From Bartonella massiliensis (GTDB lineage: Bacteria; Pseudomonadota; Alphaproteobacteria; Rhizobiales; Rhizobiaceae): a DNA stretch of 64,000 nucleotides. The stretch is taken from contig NZ_CABFVS010000039.1 of the NCBI RefSeq assembly GCF_902150025.1, positions 43,639 through 107,638 of the forward strand. The letters are read 5' to 3'. Below the pieces are notes generated by a model. The model was not told the DNA's origin. It was given only the letters and a program-made list of their open reading frames with translations, and ran no database searches. Shown here in pieces: positions 36,429-45,780 of this stretch (positions within the stretch are counted from its first letter, which is position 1; each line of letters starts with the position of its first letter). A program made the translations under genes and the position numbers.

Positions 36429-37061
36429 TTAATTTTTTTCTTCTTTTTCAGTCTCGGCACGATAATGTATAACATCATCAACTAAGCCAAATGCTTTAGC
36501 TTCTTCTGCTGTCATAAAATGATCGCGATCGAGCGTTTTCTCAATAACCTCATAATCTTGACCTGTATGTTGAACATAAATTTCATTTAAACGCCGTTTC
36601 ATCTTTATAATATCTTGTGCATGTCGTTCAATATCTGACGCTTGACCTTGAAAACCACCAGATGGCTGATGCACCATAATACGTGCATTTGGCAATGTAA
36701 AACGATGACCTTTTGCCCCAGCCGTTAACAATAACGACCCCATCGATGCCGCCTGCCCCATGCAAAGCGTAGAAACAGGAGGACGAATAAACTGCATAGT
36801 ATCATAAATCGCCATACCAGATGTCACGACTCCCCCTGGAGAATTAATATAAAGGCTAATTTCTTTTTTGGGGTTTTCCGCTTCCAAGAAAAGCAATTGA
36901 GCACAAACAAGCATCGCCATACCATCTTCAACAGGACCATTAATAAAAATAATCCGCTCCTTTAAAAGACGGGAAAAAATATCATAGGCCCGTTCGCCAC
37001 GATTGGTTTGTTCAATAACCATAGGAACAAGGCTTAAGGCTGTTTTCATTGTATCACTCAT
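36429..37061 (-). CDS. clpP: ATP-dependent Clp protease proteolytic subunit ClpP
   Basis: Tetradecameric serine protease chamber fed by ClpX/ClpA. Catalytic Ser in [11 protein letters not shown], His in [12 protein letters not shown], and Asp in the [19 protein letters not shown] region. Start ATG at 37061 ([15 protein letters not shown], 210 aa), preceded by AAGGAAAG; a longer in-frame start at 37103 is rejected because the extension is not ClpP-like. Confidence 0.97.
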   Translation of the reverse strand: MSDTMKTALSLVPMVIEQTNRGERAYDIFSRLLKERIIFINGPVEDGMAMLVCAQLLFLEAENPKKEISLYINSPGGVVTSGMAIYDTMQFIRPPVSTLCMGQAASMGSLLLTAGAKGHRFTLPNARIMVHQPSGGFQGQASDIERHAQDIIKMKRRLNEIYVQHTGQDYEVIEKTLDRDHFMTAEEAKAFGLVDDVIHYRAETEKEEKN

Positions 37062-37212
37062 ATTTTCACTTTCCTTGTCATATAACAATCGCTCTTTACA
37101 CATTCAATATTTTTATCCATAAGCTAACATTACTCTCTTGTGCAAGCGACAATCAAGAACCGTTTAGGGTAGATTAAAATCCCAATGGTTAAAATAGCGA
37201 TAATAACTCTAC

Positions 37213-38019
37213 TTAAAACAAATCATGAACTTCAGGAATGCGAGAGACTGCCCAATGGTAAAAACTTCCTTCCTGAGGTCTTTGCGTGGTCTTGGCCTTT
37301 CTGTGAAGATGCAATCCTATCAAGCGTGAATCTGTAAGTGGTTTTACGCCAAAAGCTGGTTCAAAGATGTACTCAGTTTTTCGCCCAGTCCAATAATAAA
37401 AAGTTTCCTTTTCCTTTGCCTCATGAAAAAAACCATACTGTTTTGCTAATCGTGAAATACCATCGTTGCCAAATATCGTAACACCAAGATTTCTCGGTAA
37501 AACTGGTATTTTTTTTCTCTTTAACCAGAATGGTCTCCAAACACGACGCTTAAAACCAAGCCAAGGAGGAATAATTTCTGTCCCTGCCCAATAATCTTCA
37601 AACACTTTTATAATAGGGTTATCTGGAGGAAAATAAAGGGCAGAAACGCCTACTCTTACATTATTTTCTCTTGCTAACCAAACCTTATTCGCATCTGGAT
37701 GGAATTGTTTAACGAGGTAAACATCTGTATCTAACCAAACACCTTGTTGATATTTCATCAGCATAACACGAAAAAAATCCGAGAACTGAACAATTGTACA
37801 TCCTGGTTTATCCTCAGAAAAATAGGGATCAAGGCGATAAATTGCTGAACGCGGTAAAATTGATTCGGCTTCATGCAACTCAACACCAGCAGGGAGATTG
37901 CCTATTTCCTTATCATAACTAAAAAGCTTAACGCGCTGTCCAGTTTTGACCATTGAAGACAAACAAAGCCTATCCACCAATCTTAACTGTCCACTATACC
38001 AAAAAGTACAAATATCCAT
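37213..38019 (-). CDS. glycosyltransferase with DXD motif (GT32/capsular-type)
   Basis: Sugar-nucleotide transferase. 268 aa with an N-terminal IPK-like start (ICTFWYSGQLRLVDRLCLSS), the region QFSDFFRVMLMKYQQGVWLD, and the metal-binding DTD of GVWLDTDVYLV, plus a C-terminal HLHRKAK. This matches the DXD-containing GT32/TcdA-like superfamily used in LPS, capsule or glycoprotein synthesis; donor and acceptor are unknown. ATG at 38019 starts 11 nt after trkA ends and has no clear ribosome site, suggesting translational coupling. It occupies the place where hfq follows trkA in many Rhizobiales. Confidence 0.78.
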   Translation of the reverse strand: MDICTFWYSGQLRLVDRLCLSSMVKTGQRVKLFSYDKEIGNLPAGVELHEAESILPRSAIYRLDPYFSEDKPGCTIVQFSDFFRVMLMKYQQGVWLDTDVYLVKQFHPDANKVWLARENNVRVGVSALYFPPDNPIIKVFEDYWAGTEIIPPWLGFKRRVWRPFWLKRKKIPVLPRNLGVTIFGNDGISRLAKQYGFFHEAKEKETFYYWTGRKTEYIFEPAFGVKPLTDSRLIGLHLHRKAKTTQRPQEGSFYHWAVSRIPEVHDLF

Positions 38020-38029
38020 CAATAATATA

Positions 38030-39406
38030 TCAAAAATATTCCAAACTTACGCGAAAAAGTTGTTCAACATCTCGAACTCTATCAGCAAGGGCAAAAATTA
38101 CTATTCTATCACCAGACAAAATACGCGTCTCCGCTGAAAGTTGTATTATTGTTTTATTACGATAAATTGCCCCAATTCTCAAACCATCTGATAAATTAAG
38201 CTCTGACAATGACTTACCAACCAATGAAGAGGTTTGCATCACTTCAGCTTCAATAATTTCTGCCCGACCATTAAAAACTGAATGAACACAACGAATACGT
38301 CCACGACGCATTTGTTGCAAAACTCTCGATATTGTAACACTATGGGGATTAAGATAGGCATCCACCCCAACGGTACGGCTAAATTCTTGGTAAGCAACAT
38401 TATTAATCAACACCATATTGGCTTTGCAACCCAATCTTTTAGCAATAATAGCACTTAAGAGATTAACCTGATCCTGATTGGTCAATGTAATCATTAAATC
38501 GGCCTGATCAATCCCTGCATCTTGAAGAATCACCGGATCTAAGACATTTCCATATAAAACGATTGTTTTTTCAAGCTGATCAGCAATTGTAAGAGCTCTT
38601 TCTCTTTGAGATTCTATAATCTTCAATTTTAATTTATGGAGACGCTTCTCAATCGCCTGAGCAACATAAAGACCAATATGCCCCCCCCCTGCAATAATCA
38701 TGCGATGAGCATCTTGTTCTTTATGCCCAAAAAGCCCAACAGCACGACGCATCTGCTCACGAGCAACAACAAGATAGGTTATATCACCAACGCGTAATTG
38801 CGTTTCTGAATGTGCAATCAATAATTCCGAACCACGTTTAATAGCGGTAACTGTTGTATGAAGATCTGGAAAAAGCTCTGTTAATTGACGCAAAGGAGTA
38901 TTAATAACAGGACAATCTTCCATACATTCTAAGGCTAGCGCAACAACATCATCATTACAAAAATAAAGAACATCTATGGCACCAGGCAGAGCAATACGAC
39001 GTAAAACCATTTCCCCAACTTCAACTTCTGGCGAAATGACCACATCAATGGGAATATTCTCTCTGGAAAAAAGTGTCTTATAGCGTGGTTCTAAATAAGA
39101 TTGTGAGCGAATACGCGCAATTTTTGTGGGAACATTAAATAATGAATGAGCGACCTGGCAAGCAACCATATTCACTTCATCAAACAAAGTAACAGCAATC
39201 AGCATATCAGCTTTGTCCGCATCAGCTGCTAAAAGAACCTCAGGTCGTGAACCGTGACCAACAAAACCTCTTACATCCAACGTGTCGCGAATTTTTTCAA
39301 TTAATCTGGTTTCAATATCAATAACAGTCACATCGTGATTTTCAGCAGCAAGACGCTCTGCTATCCCATAACCAACCTGTCCTGCACCGCAAATAATAAC
39401 ACGCAT
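38030..39406 (-). CDS. trkA: Trk system potassium uptake protein TrkA
   Basis: Peripheral NAD-binding regulator of Trk K+ channels. 458 aa made of two RCK units, each with a Rossmann start: MRVIICGAGQVGYGIAERLA and RMIIAGGGHIGLYVAQAIE, each followed by a TrkA-C domain. Start ATG at 39406 lies 4 nt past the ntrX stop, so the ribosome site overlaps the end of ntrX. The trkH/G channel is not in the window. Confidence 0.95.
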   Translation of the reverse strand: MRVIICGAGQVGYGIAERLAAENHDVTVIDIETRLIEKIRDTLDVRGFVGHGSRPEVLLAADADKADMLIAVTLFDEVNMVACQVAHSLFNVPTKIARIRSQSYLEPRYKTLFSRENIPIDVVISPEVEVGEMVLRRIALPGAIDVLYFCNDDVVALALECMEDCPVINTPLRQLTELFPDLHTTVTAIKRGSELLIAHSETQLRVGDITYLVVAREQMRRAVGLFGHKEQDAHRMIIAGGGHIGLYVAQAIEKRLHKLKLKIIESQRERALTIADQLEKTIVLYGNVLDPVILQDAGIDQADLMITLTNQDQVNLLSAIIAKRLGCKANMVLINNVAYQEFSRTVGVDAYLNPHSVTISRVLQQMRRGRIRCVHSVFNGRAEIIEAEVMQTSSLVGKSLSELNLSDGLRIGAIYRNKTIIQLSAETRILSGDRIVIFALADRVRDVEQLFRVSLEYF

Positions 39407-39410
39407 AGCC

Positions 39411-40769
39411 TTAAGAAACTCCAAGTGCTTTAAGCTTACGGTGCAAAGCTGAACGTTCCATGCCTATAAATTCAGCAGTACGGGATATATTTCCACCCAA
39501 ACGCCCAATCTGGGCCACTAAATATTTCTTTTCAAACAATTCTCGTGCTTCACGCAACGGTAAATCCATTATACTTTCATCTGAATCCATTTGAAGACGT
39601 GGCAAAGAATCACTCACTTCACTGGGGAGAAAATCCGCTGTTATAGGGCCTTCACCCTCTCGCACAAGAATGAGAAGACGCTCAATATTGTTGCGCAATT
39701 GCCGTACATTACCCGGCCAAGCATGCGTTTGCAATATAGCGATGACATCATCACTGATTTCACGCGGCTTAATTCCAACCTGCTGCGATATTGTTTTTAC
39801 AAAATGATGGACAAGTTCTGGAATATCTTCACGACGGGCTGAAAGGGGTGGAACAACAATAGGAACAACAGAAAGACGGTGGAAAAGATCTTCTCTAAAG
39901 CGCCCGTCAGAAATAAGGTTTTCAAGATTTTGCGCGGTTGAAGAAATGATACGAACATCCACCTTAACCCGTTTTGTACCGCCAACTCTCTCAAATGTCT
40001 GCCCCGTTAACACACGAAGAATCTTACCCTGAGTCTCATGCGGCATATCAGCAATTTCATCAAGATAGAGTATTCCACCATGAGCTTCTTCTAAAGCGCC
40101 GATCTTGCGCTCTCTTCCCTCCATTTCGCTACCAAACAATTCTATTTCCATTCTTTCCGGCGTAATCATTGCAGCATTTATTGTAACAAAGGGCCCATTT
40201 GAACGTGTTGAGAGCGCATGAATCGTTCGTGCAACAGTTTCTTTTCCCGCCCCTGAAGGACCTGTTATCATGATACGACTATTGGTTGGCGCTACTTTTT
40301 CTATAATTTGGCGCAAATTTTTAATAACTGTTGATTTGCCAAGCAGCTCCAATGTCTCATTTGAACGTTTTCGCAATTCTAAAAGCTCACGTTTTAAATT
40401 TGAGTTTTCAAGTGTTCGCTCAGCAACCAATACAAGTCTGTCAGCTTTAAAAGGTTTTTCAATGAAATCGTAGGCCCCTCGCTTTATAGCAGAAACAGCG
40501 GTCTCAATATTACCATGACCAGAAATCATAACAACCGGAAGTGCTGGATATTGCGTTTTAATTTCATCAAGAAGTGCAAGACCATCGAGACGGCTTCCCT
40601 GTAACCAAATATCTAAGAAAATGAGTTTTGGAATACGCTCACTAATTTGAGCCAATGCTTCATCAGAATTACAAGCAACACGCGTTTCATAACCTTCATC
40701 ATCTAAAATACCAGCAACAAGCTCACGAATATCCGCTTCATCATCAACAATCAAGATATCTGATACCAT
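39411..40769 (-). CDS. ntrX: nitrogen/redox response regulator NtrX (NtrC family)
   Basis: Response regulator partnered with NtrY. 452 aa: receiver domain (ILIVDDEADIRELVAGIL; phospho-Asp in LIFLDIWLQGSRLDG; Lys in EKPF), AAA+ domain (Walker A TGPSGAGKETVART, Walker B GGILYLDEIAD) and a Fis-type HTH end (GNISRTAEFIGMERSALHRK). The GAFTGA loop needed for contact with sigma-54 is missing: ELFGSEMEGRERKIGALEEA replaces it. One nucleotide separates it from ntrY (TAGTATG). Confidence 0.94.
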   Translation of the reverse strand: MVSDILIVDDEADIRELVAGILDDEGYETRVACNSDEALAQISERIPKLIFLDIWLQGSRLDGLALLDEIKTQYPALPVVMISGHGNIETAVSAIKRGAYDFIEKPFKADRLVLVAERTLENSNLKRELLELRKRSNETLELLGKSTVIKNLRQIIEKVAPTNSRIMITGPSGAGKETVARTIHALSTRSNGPFVTINAAMITPERMEIELFGSEMEGRERKIGALEEAHGGILYLDEIADMPHETQGKILRVLTGQTFERVGGTKRVKVDVRIISSTAQNLENLISDGRFREDLFHRLSVVPIVVPPLSARREDIPELVHHFVKTISQQVGIKPREISDDVIAILQTHAWPGNVRQLRNNIERLLILVREGEGPITADFLPSEVSDSLPRLQMDSDESIMDLPLREARELFEKKYLVAQIGRLGGNISRTAEFIGMERSALHRKLKALGVS

Positions 40770-40770
40770 A

Positions 40771-43038
40771 CTATTCCCCTATCTTATGATTTATAGCTTG
40801 TATAATACGACCCTGCTTTTCCCCCTGCGCCGGAAACATCAAACGGATCATCGCACCACGACCTTCATAAAAACTTTCTGGTGCATCATGAAGCTCCATG
40901 GAGCCACCGTGATCTTCTATAACTTTGCGCACAATGGCTAATCCTAGTCCTGTTCCTTTTTCCCGCGTTGTTATATAGGGTTCTAATAGCTTTTGTCTTT
41001 GCTCTTTAGGAAGTCCTTTCCCGTTATCAACAACATCCACAATCACCCATTCTTCTTGACGGTAAGAACGGATAAGAATATGACCATGAATATTTTCCTC
41101 TCGCATAACAGAATCTATGGACTCACTGGCATTTTTGATAACGTTGCAAAAAGCTTGTACAATGAGACGATTATCGAATGCCCCCATAAGGGGATGACTT
41201 CCTAAGTCTTGCTCAAAATGAATATCATGTCGCGTTACTTCTATCAAGAAACATGCTTCACGCAACAATTCACGTATATCTAAAATATGCATTTGTGGTT
41301 TGGGCATACGCGCAAAAGAAGAAAACTCATCAACCATACGCCCAATATCTCCAACCTGTCGAATAATTGTGTCAACACACCGCTCAAAGACTTCTCTATC
41401 TTGTGTAATAACTTTGTTATAACGTTTACGAATACGTTCAGCCGATAACTGAATAGGTGTAAGGGGATTTTTTATTTCGTGTGCAATACGCCGTGCAATA
41501 TCAGCCCATGCCGCTGTACGTTGCGCTGCAACAAGATCTGTAATATCATCAACTGTTAGAACCCAAGACTGCCCCTGTCCATCATCCTCTTCCATCGTAA
41601 CTTGAACATTACAGACACGCTCTTTTCCAGCAACATTTAAAGTGACCTGCTCATGATGATTTTTACGCCCCAATGAACGTGCAAACTGAAAAAACTGCCA
41701 GATTTCAGCACTTAAAGATAAAAGGCTTTGTCCAACAACCTGCTCAAAACGAATGTCAAACATCGTTTCAATAGACCGATTAATAATTGTGATATCACCA
41801 TTATCATCGATACCGGCTACTCCCGCTGTTACACCCGATAACACAGCTTCAGAAAAACGCCGTCTTTCATCAATTTGATCACGCACGGCAATCAATTCAT
41901 TGCGCCGACTTTTCAATTCACTGACCATGTAATTAAAAGTTTTAGATAACTGCCCAATATCCCCATCTTTTGCTCGTACTGGAACAAAAATTTCCATATT
42001 CCCAGAAGCGACATCATCAGCAGCACTAATAAGAAGACGAATAGGACGAACTAAGCGATCAGCAACAGCAATAGCTGCCCAAATAGCGGATAAGAACAAA
42101 CTAAAAAAAAGACATAAATAAAGCATACCAAATGCAATTTGCGTCAGCAAGCGGTTTTCATTTAAATCGCGATAACGATCTGTATTGACTTCTGTCAAAC
42201 GCAAAGCCGATAAAACGCCTTTATCAACATCACGCACCAAATATAAAAATGTGTTTGGAATATTGGTAAATTTTAAAATAATACCAAAATAATCATGGAC
42301 ACCTGGCTGAAAAGAAAAAGGCTTCGCACTGGTCGCACGTTCAATAAGATGCGAGGGAGGGATTGGTAGTTTATCCTCATCACCAAGAGCACTCGATATA
42401 AAAATAGTTCCGCTAGAACTTAACAAAAATGCACCACGCAAATTGCGCCCTAGAGCATGACGCGTCAATTGCATCCGATATTCAGCTGGATTACGTTCTA
42501 AAAGTTTTTTGTTATCAAGTGCAAACGCCATAGCATAGGATAAGTTTTTTAGATTTTGAAGCATTTCATCTGCATAAGCATTTGCTAAATCAATAGAAGA
42601 ACCTACAATTTGCCGCGTTGTTGTATCAAACCATCGATCAAGCCCTAAATTGAGTGCTGGTCCAGATACAAGAGCGACAGCAACAGCTGGCATCGTTGCA
42701 ACAAGTGCAAACAATGAAATAAGGCGCACATGAAGGCGTGACCCTGCACGTCTTGAACGCCAAGCACGAATGATGGGAATCATTTCATAAAAAACGATGA
42801 CAACAAGCCCTAAAACCCAGAAACTATTAATCCCTATAAGAATAAGGGTGACCGTTCTACTGGGAACAACAGGAGTTAATCCAATAAGAATAATAAACGA
42901 AGCAGAGGCTGTAAGTAAAGCCAAGACAATAATAGCAATCCCTAAAAAGATATATACCTTATTTAAACGATACAAATCATCGTTATAAGTATTTTTATCC
43001 ATGTCTTGAAGATTCGTCACAGACGTTGCATTCATCAT
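40771..43038 (-). CDS. ntrY: sensor histidine kinase NtrY
   Basis: Membrane sensor of the NtrYX system, linked in alphaproteobacteria to nitrogen and low-oxygen/redox responses. About 755 aa: membrane helices within the first 120 residues and another before the HAMP region (RLVRPIRLLISAADDVASGN), PAS-like segment (AVLSGVTAGVAGIDDNGDIT), HisKA with phospho-His in RRIAHEIKNPLTPIQL, and HATPase motifs (VDVVDNGKGLPKEQ, REKGTGLGLAIVRK). Start ATG at 43038 after AAGGAT is chosen; ATGs at 43035 and 43002 and an upstream start at 43125 are alternatives. Confidence 0.93.
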   Translation of the reverse strand: MMNATSVTNLQDMDKNTYNDDLYRLNKVYIFLGIAIIVLALLTASASFIILIGLTPVVPSRTVTLILIGINSFWVLGLVVIVFYEMIPIIRAWRSRRAGSRLHVRLISLFALVATMPAVAVALVSGPALNLGLDRWFDTTTRQIVGSSIDLANAYADEMLQNLKNLSYAMAFALDNKKLLERNPAEYRMQLTRHALGRNLRGAFLLSSSGTIFISSALGDEDKLPIPPSHLIERATSAKPFSFQPGVHDYFGIILKFTNIPNTFLYLVRDVDKGVLSALRLTEVNTDRYRDLNENRLLTQIAFGMLYLCLFFSLFLSAIWAAIAVADRLVRPIRLLISAADDVASGNMEIFVPVRAKDGDIGQLSKTFNYMVSELKSRRNELIAVRDQIDERRRFSEAVLSGVTAGVAGIDDNGDITIINRSIETMFDIRFEQVVGQSLLSLSAEIWQFFQFARSLGRKNHHEQVTLNVAGKERVCNVQVTMEEDDGQGQSWVLTVDDITDLVAAQRTAAWADIARRIAHEIKNPLTPIQLSAERIRKRYNKVITQDREVFERCVDTIIRQVGDIGRMVDEFSSFARMPKPQMHILDIRELLREACFLIEVTRHDIHFEQDLGSHPLMGAFDNRLIVQAFCNVIKNASESIDSVMREENIHGHILIRSYRQEEWVIVDVVDNGKGLPKEQRQKLLEPYITTREKGTGLGLAIVRKVIEDHGGSMELHDAPESFYEGRGAMIRLMFPAQGEKQGRIIQAINHKIGE

Positions 43039-43208
43039 GAGCTTACAGATCCTTATCCCATTATTATCATATAACCTTTTGTGACAAAAATTGACAATAC
43101 TAATACTCCATTTAAAATAGAACAAATATAGTCAATGGAAAAAGCTTCTCCATTTAAAAAAATCTTTAAAATAAACTGCGCTCAATAATACTTTACAAAG
43201 GAAATGAG

Positions 43209-43643
43209 ATGCGATTAACAAAACAAACAAATTATGCTCTTCGAATGCTCATGTATTGTGCGGATAACCAAGGAACTCTCAGTCGTGTTCCGGAAATTGC
43301 TAAAACATATGCTGTTTCAGAACTTTTTTTATTTAAAATCCTTCAACCCCTTGTTCAAGCAGGTTTTATACAAACAGTGCGTGGACGCAATGGTGGTGTT
43401 AAATTGGCTAAACCCGCAGCAGAAATTTCAGTTGCTGATGTTGTGAAAGTCACAGAAGATAACTTTTCCCTCGCAGAATGTTTCGATACGACAGAATCGA
43501 CTTGCCCACTGATTGATTTTTGTGGTTTAAATACTGCACTCCAAAAAGCATTAAATGCTTTTTTTGAGGTATTATCCGTGATATCCCTTGCGGATTTACA
43601 GCGATCATCCTTTCAAAATCATTTTAAAATTAACGATAAATGA
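43209..43643 (+). CDS. rirA: iron-responsive regulator RirA (Rrf2 family)
   Basis: Fe-S-sensing repressor that governs iron uptake genes in Rhizobiales. 144 aa: winged-helix start MRLTKQTNYALRMLMYCADN, ELFLFKILQPLVQAGFIQTV, RGRNGGVKLAKPA, and the three cluster cysteines in AECFDTTESTCPLIDFCGLN. Very close to rhizobial RirA in pattern. ATG at 43209 after AAAGGAAATGAG. Divergent from ntrY. In a heme-acquiring, blood-borne lifestyle it would be a central regulator (inference). Confidence 0.93.
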   Translation: MRLTKQTNYALRMLMYCADNQGTLSRVPEIAKTYAVSELFLFKILQPLVQAGFIQTVRGRNGGVKLAKPAAEISVADVVKVTEDNFSLAECFDTTESTCPLIDFCGLNTALQKALNAFFEVLSVISLADLQRSSFQNHFKINDK

Positions 43644-43676
43644 GTAAACTAAGTTATAGTACAAGGAGATGTTAGT

Positions 43677-44867
43677 ATTTCTATTGCAGCAATAATATTA
43701 GCCGCTGGACGTGGTGAAAGAGCAGGATCTCCCGATAAAATTCCAAAACAATATCGGCTTCTAGGACAAAAGCCGATTATTTATCATACCGTGCACTGTT
43801 TTCTGCAGCATCCAGCTATCACAATAATTATCCTTGTTATTCATCCAGAAGATCGTCAAATCTGTGAGCAAGTACTCGCCGAATTTAAAGAACGCCTTAT
43901 TATTGTTGAAGGAGGCCATACACGTCAAATTTCTACCTTAAATGGACTTCAGGCTCTTAAAAAATTTACCCCTCAATATGTGCATATTCATGATGGAGCA
44001 CGTCCCTTTATCGAAAATAAACTCCTTGATCATATTCATAATACGATTACGCCTCAAAAAGGTGTTCTTCCTGTTCTGCCCATCTCTGATACCCTTAAAC
44101 GTGTCAACCATCAGCATGTTTCAGAAACAATTCCTCGCACCGATCTTTACCGTGCGCAAACGCCACAGTGTTTTCCCTTTGAACATATCTTAGCGGCCCA
44201 TAAAAAAGCCCAAAAAGTGTGTAAAAAAGACTTTACTGATGATTGTGCAATTGCCGAATGGTTTGGGATTCCTATGCTTACTGTTCCAGGTGATCCTTAT
44301 AATATAAAAATTACATGGCAAGAAGATTTTAATACCGCCCATTTATATCTCCAGAAAAAAATGCAAATGTTTCCTGATATTCGTACTGGCAATGGTTATG
44401 ATGTTCATTCTTTCGAGGAAGGAGATTGTCTTATATTATGTGGTATAAAAATCCCTTTTCATAAAAAATTAAATGGACATTCCGATGCAGATGTTGCTCT
44501 TCATGCATTAACAGATGCCCTTCTTGCAACCCAAGGTGCAGGAGATATTGGTACACATTTTCCTCCCTCTGATCCTCAATGGAAAAATGTATCATCAGAA
44601 ATTTTTCTTCGCCATGCTCTTGATATTGTTATACAAGCGAGTGGTCGTATCACTAATGTAGATATCACAATTATCGCTGAAAACCCTAAAATTGGTCCCT
44701 ATCGTCATGCTATGACAGAAAATCTTATGCGTATTCTTACAATTTCATCCGATCGAATCTCCATCAAAGCAACAACAAATGAAAGACTCGGATTTATTGG
44801 TCGTGGCGAAGGCATTGCGGCTTTGGCAACAGCGAGTGTTCTTTATCCAGGAGAAATTCCAAAATGA
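43677..44867 (+). CDS. ispDF: bifunctional IspD/IspF enzyme (MEP isoprenoid pathway), unusual start
   Basis: Fusion of 2-C-methyl-D-erythritol 4-phosphate cytidylyltransferase and MECDP synthase. The IspD part begins SIAAIILAAGRGERAG (CTP-binding) and has HIHDGARPF and PRTDLYRAQTPQCF. The IspF part starts at RTGNGYDVHSF with GHSDADVALHALTDALL and KATTNERLGFIGRGEG. No ATG, GTG or TTG precedes the essential N-terminus in frame: AAGGAG at 43663-43668 is 8 nt from an ATT at 43677, taken as start (396 aa). An ATG at 43669 is out of frame and stops after 8 codons. The internal GTG at 43791 would delete the CTP site. Either a rare ATT start or an indel. Confidence 0.88.
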   Translation: MSIAAIILAAGRGERAGSPDKIPKQYRLLGQKPIIYHTVHCFLQHPAITIIILVIHPEDRQICEQVLAEFKERLIIVEGGHTRQISTLNGLQALKKFTPQYVHIHDGARPFIENKLLDHIHNTITPQKGVLPVLPISDTLKRVNHQHVSETIPRTDLYRAQTPQCFPFEHILAAHKKAQKVCKKDFTDDCAIAEWFGIPMLTVPGDPYNIKITWQEDFNTAHLYLQKKMQMFPDIRTGNGYDVHSFEEGDCLILCGIKIPFHKKLNGHSDADVALHALTDALLATQGAGDIGTHFPPSDPQWKNVSSEIFLRHALDIVIQASGRITNVDITIIAENPKIGPYRHAMTENLMRILTISSDRISIKATTNERLGFIGRGEGIAALATASVLYPGEIPK

Positions 44868-45352
44868 CATATTTTTGTGAAAAACAAGCGCGTGAAGTTC
44901 TTAATATCTGTCGTCAAAAAGGTCTGCTGTTAACAACTGTAGAGTCCTGTACAGGAGGACTCATTGCTGCAAACCTCACCAATATTGCTGGATCATCCGA
45001 TGTGCTCGATTGTGGATTTGTTGTTTATTCAAATGAATCCAAAACACGCCTTGTCGGTGTATGCGCTGAACTTATAAAAACCTATGGTGCCGTTTCAAAA
45101 GACGTTGCTCTTGCAATGGCTGAGGGTGGATTAAAACATTCACAAGCTGACATTGCAGTTTCTGTAACAGGAATTGCAGGTCCAGGAGGCGCAAGTCTGA
45201 ACAAACCTGTAGGACTGGTACATTGTGCTGTTGCTTACAAAAATCACTCTCCCCTGCATAAAGAAATGCACTTTGGTTCTCTTGATCGTAGTGCTATCCG
45301 CCGTGCAACTGTTGAAAATGCTTTAAAAATGATTTTGGAATTACTCCACTGA
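44864..45352 (+). CDS. pncC: CinA-family nicotinamide-nucleotide amidohydrolase
   Basis: C-terminal CinA domain only (162 aa), a deamidase that salvages NMN in the pyridine nucleotide cycle. TTVESCTGGLIAANLTNIAG holds the catalytic Ser/Thr region, followed by VYSNESKTRLVGV and AVSVTGIAGPGGA. Its ATG overlaps the ispDF stop (ATGA), so the two are translationally coupled. Confidence 0.92.
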   Translation: MTYFCEKQAREVLNICRQKGLLLTTVESCTGGLIAANLTNIAGSSDVLDCGFVVYSNESKTRLVGVCAELIKTYGAVSKDVALAMAEGGLKHSQADIAVSVTGIAGPGGASLNKPVGLVHCAVAYKNHSPLHKEMHFGSLDRSAIRRATVENALKMILELLH

Positions 45353-45429
45353 ATTCCTTATAGCAATTTCAAAACTCCCTATTCCATCCGTATTGGACTT
45401 TATCATCATCAACATCTTGAAAAAATAAT

Positions 45430-45595
45430 TTATTATATCACAACTTGGCAATAAAAGACCCGAATATCCTCAAGTTATCTCCAGTCCTTTTTTTATGTTG
45501 AATTAAACAAAACCTCTCGTTTTTTGCACTTTACAAGCAAGGAAAATCGTGTGGATGATAATTACTAAAAAAAGAAACATTTGTGCCTCTATAAA
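45430..45595 (+). repeat. integrase-leader repeat, copy E (left arm)
   Basis: Diverged leader with GAATATCCTCAAG, GTTGAATTAAACAAAACCTC, TTTACAAGCAAGG and GTGTGGATGATAATTACTAA before fossil E. It has an inverted partner at 45781-45975. Confidence 0.68.
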
Positions 45596-45780
45596 GTGCC
45601 AAGAATTGCTGCAACATCTAAGAGATAACAATAGTGCAAACTACTTCTTCATAAGTATAAAGATTCTTTTGTAAAATGGGTTTTATACACTGAGGGTCCC
45701 ATTTATGAGCGCTAGTCGTGAAATGGATGTTGCATGCTGAAAGATATTTCTTAAAAATAAACATATGGCTGTGTTATAAG
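45596..45780 (+). pseudogene. decayed integrase 5' fragment, copy E
   Basis: Begins at GTG in the family start position (VPRIAATSK), then after two stops reads CKLLLHKYKDSFVKWVLY, a near-match to the GLLLHKRKDGGxxWxYRY segment of integrase arm-binding domains, and SREMD further on. About 60 codons remain. It faces an inverted second fragment. Confidence 0.72.

Noticed and set aside
43791..44867. ispDF starting at the GTG at 43791
   Set aside because: It would remove the AAGRGERAG CTP-binding motif that is intact and in frame upstream.
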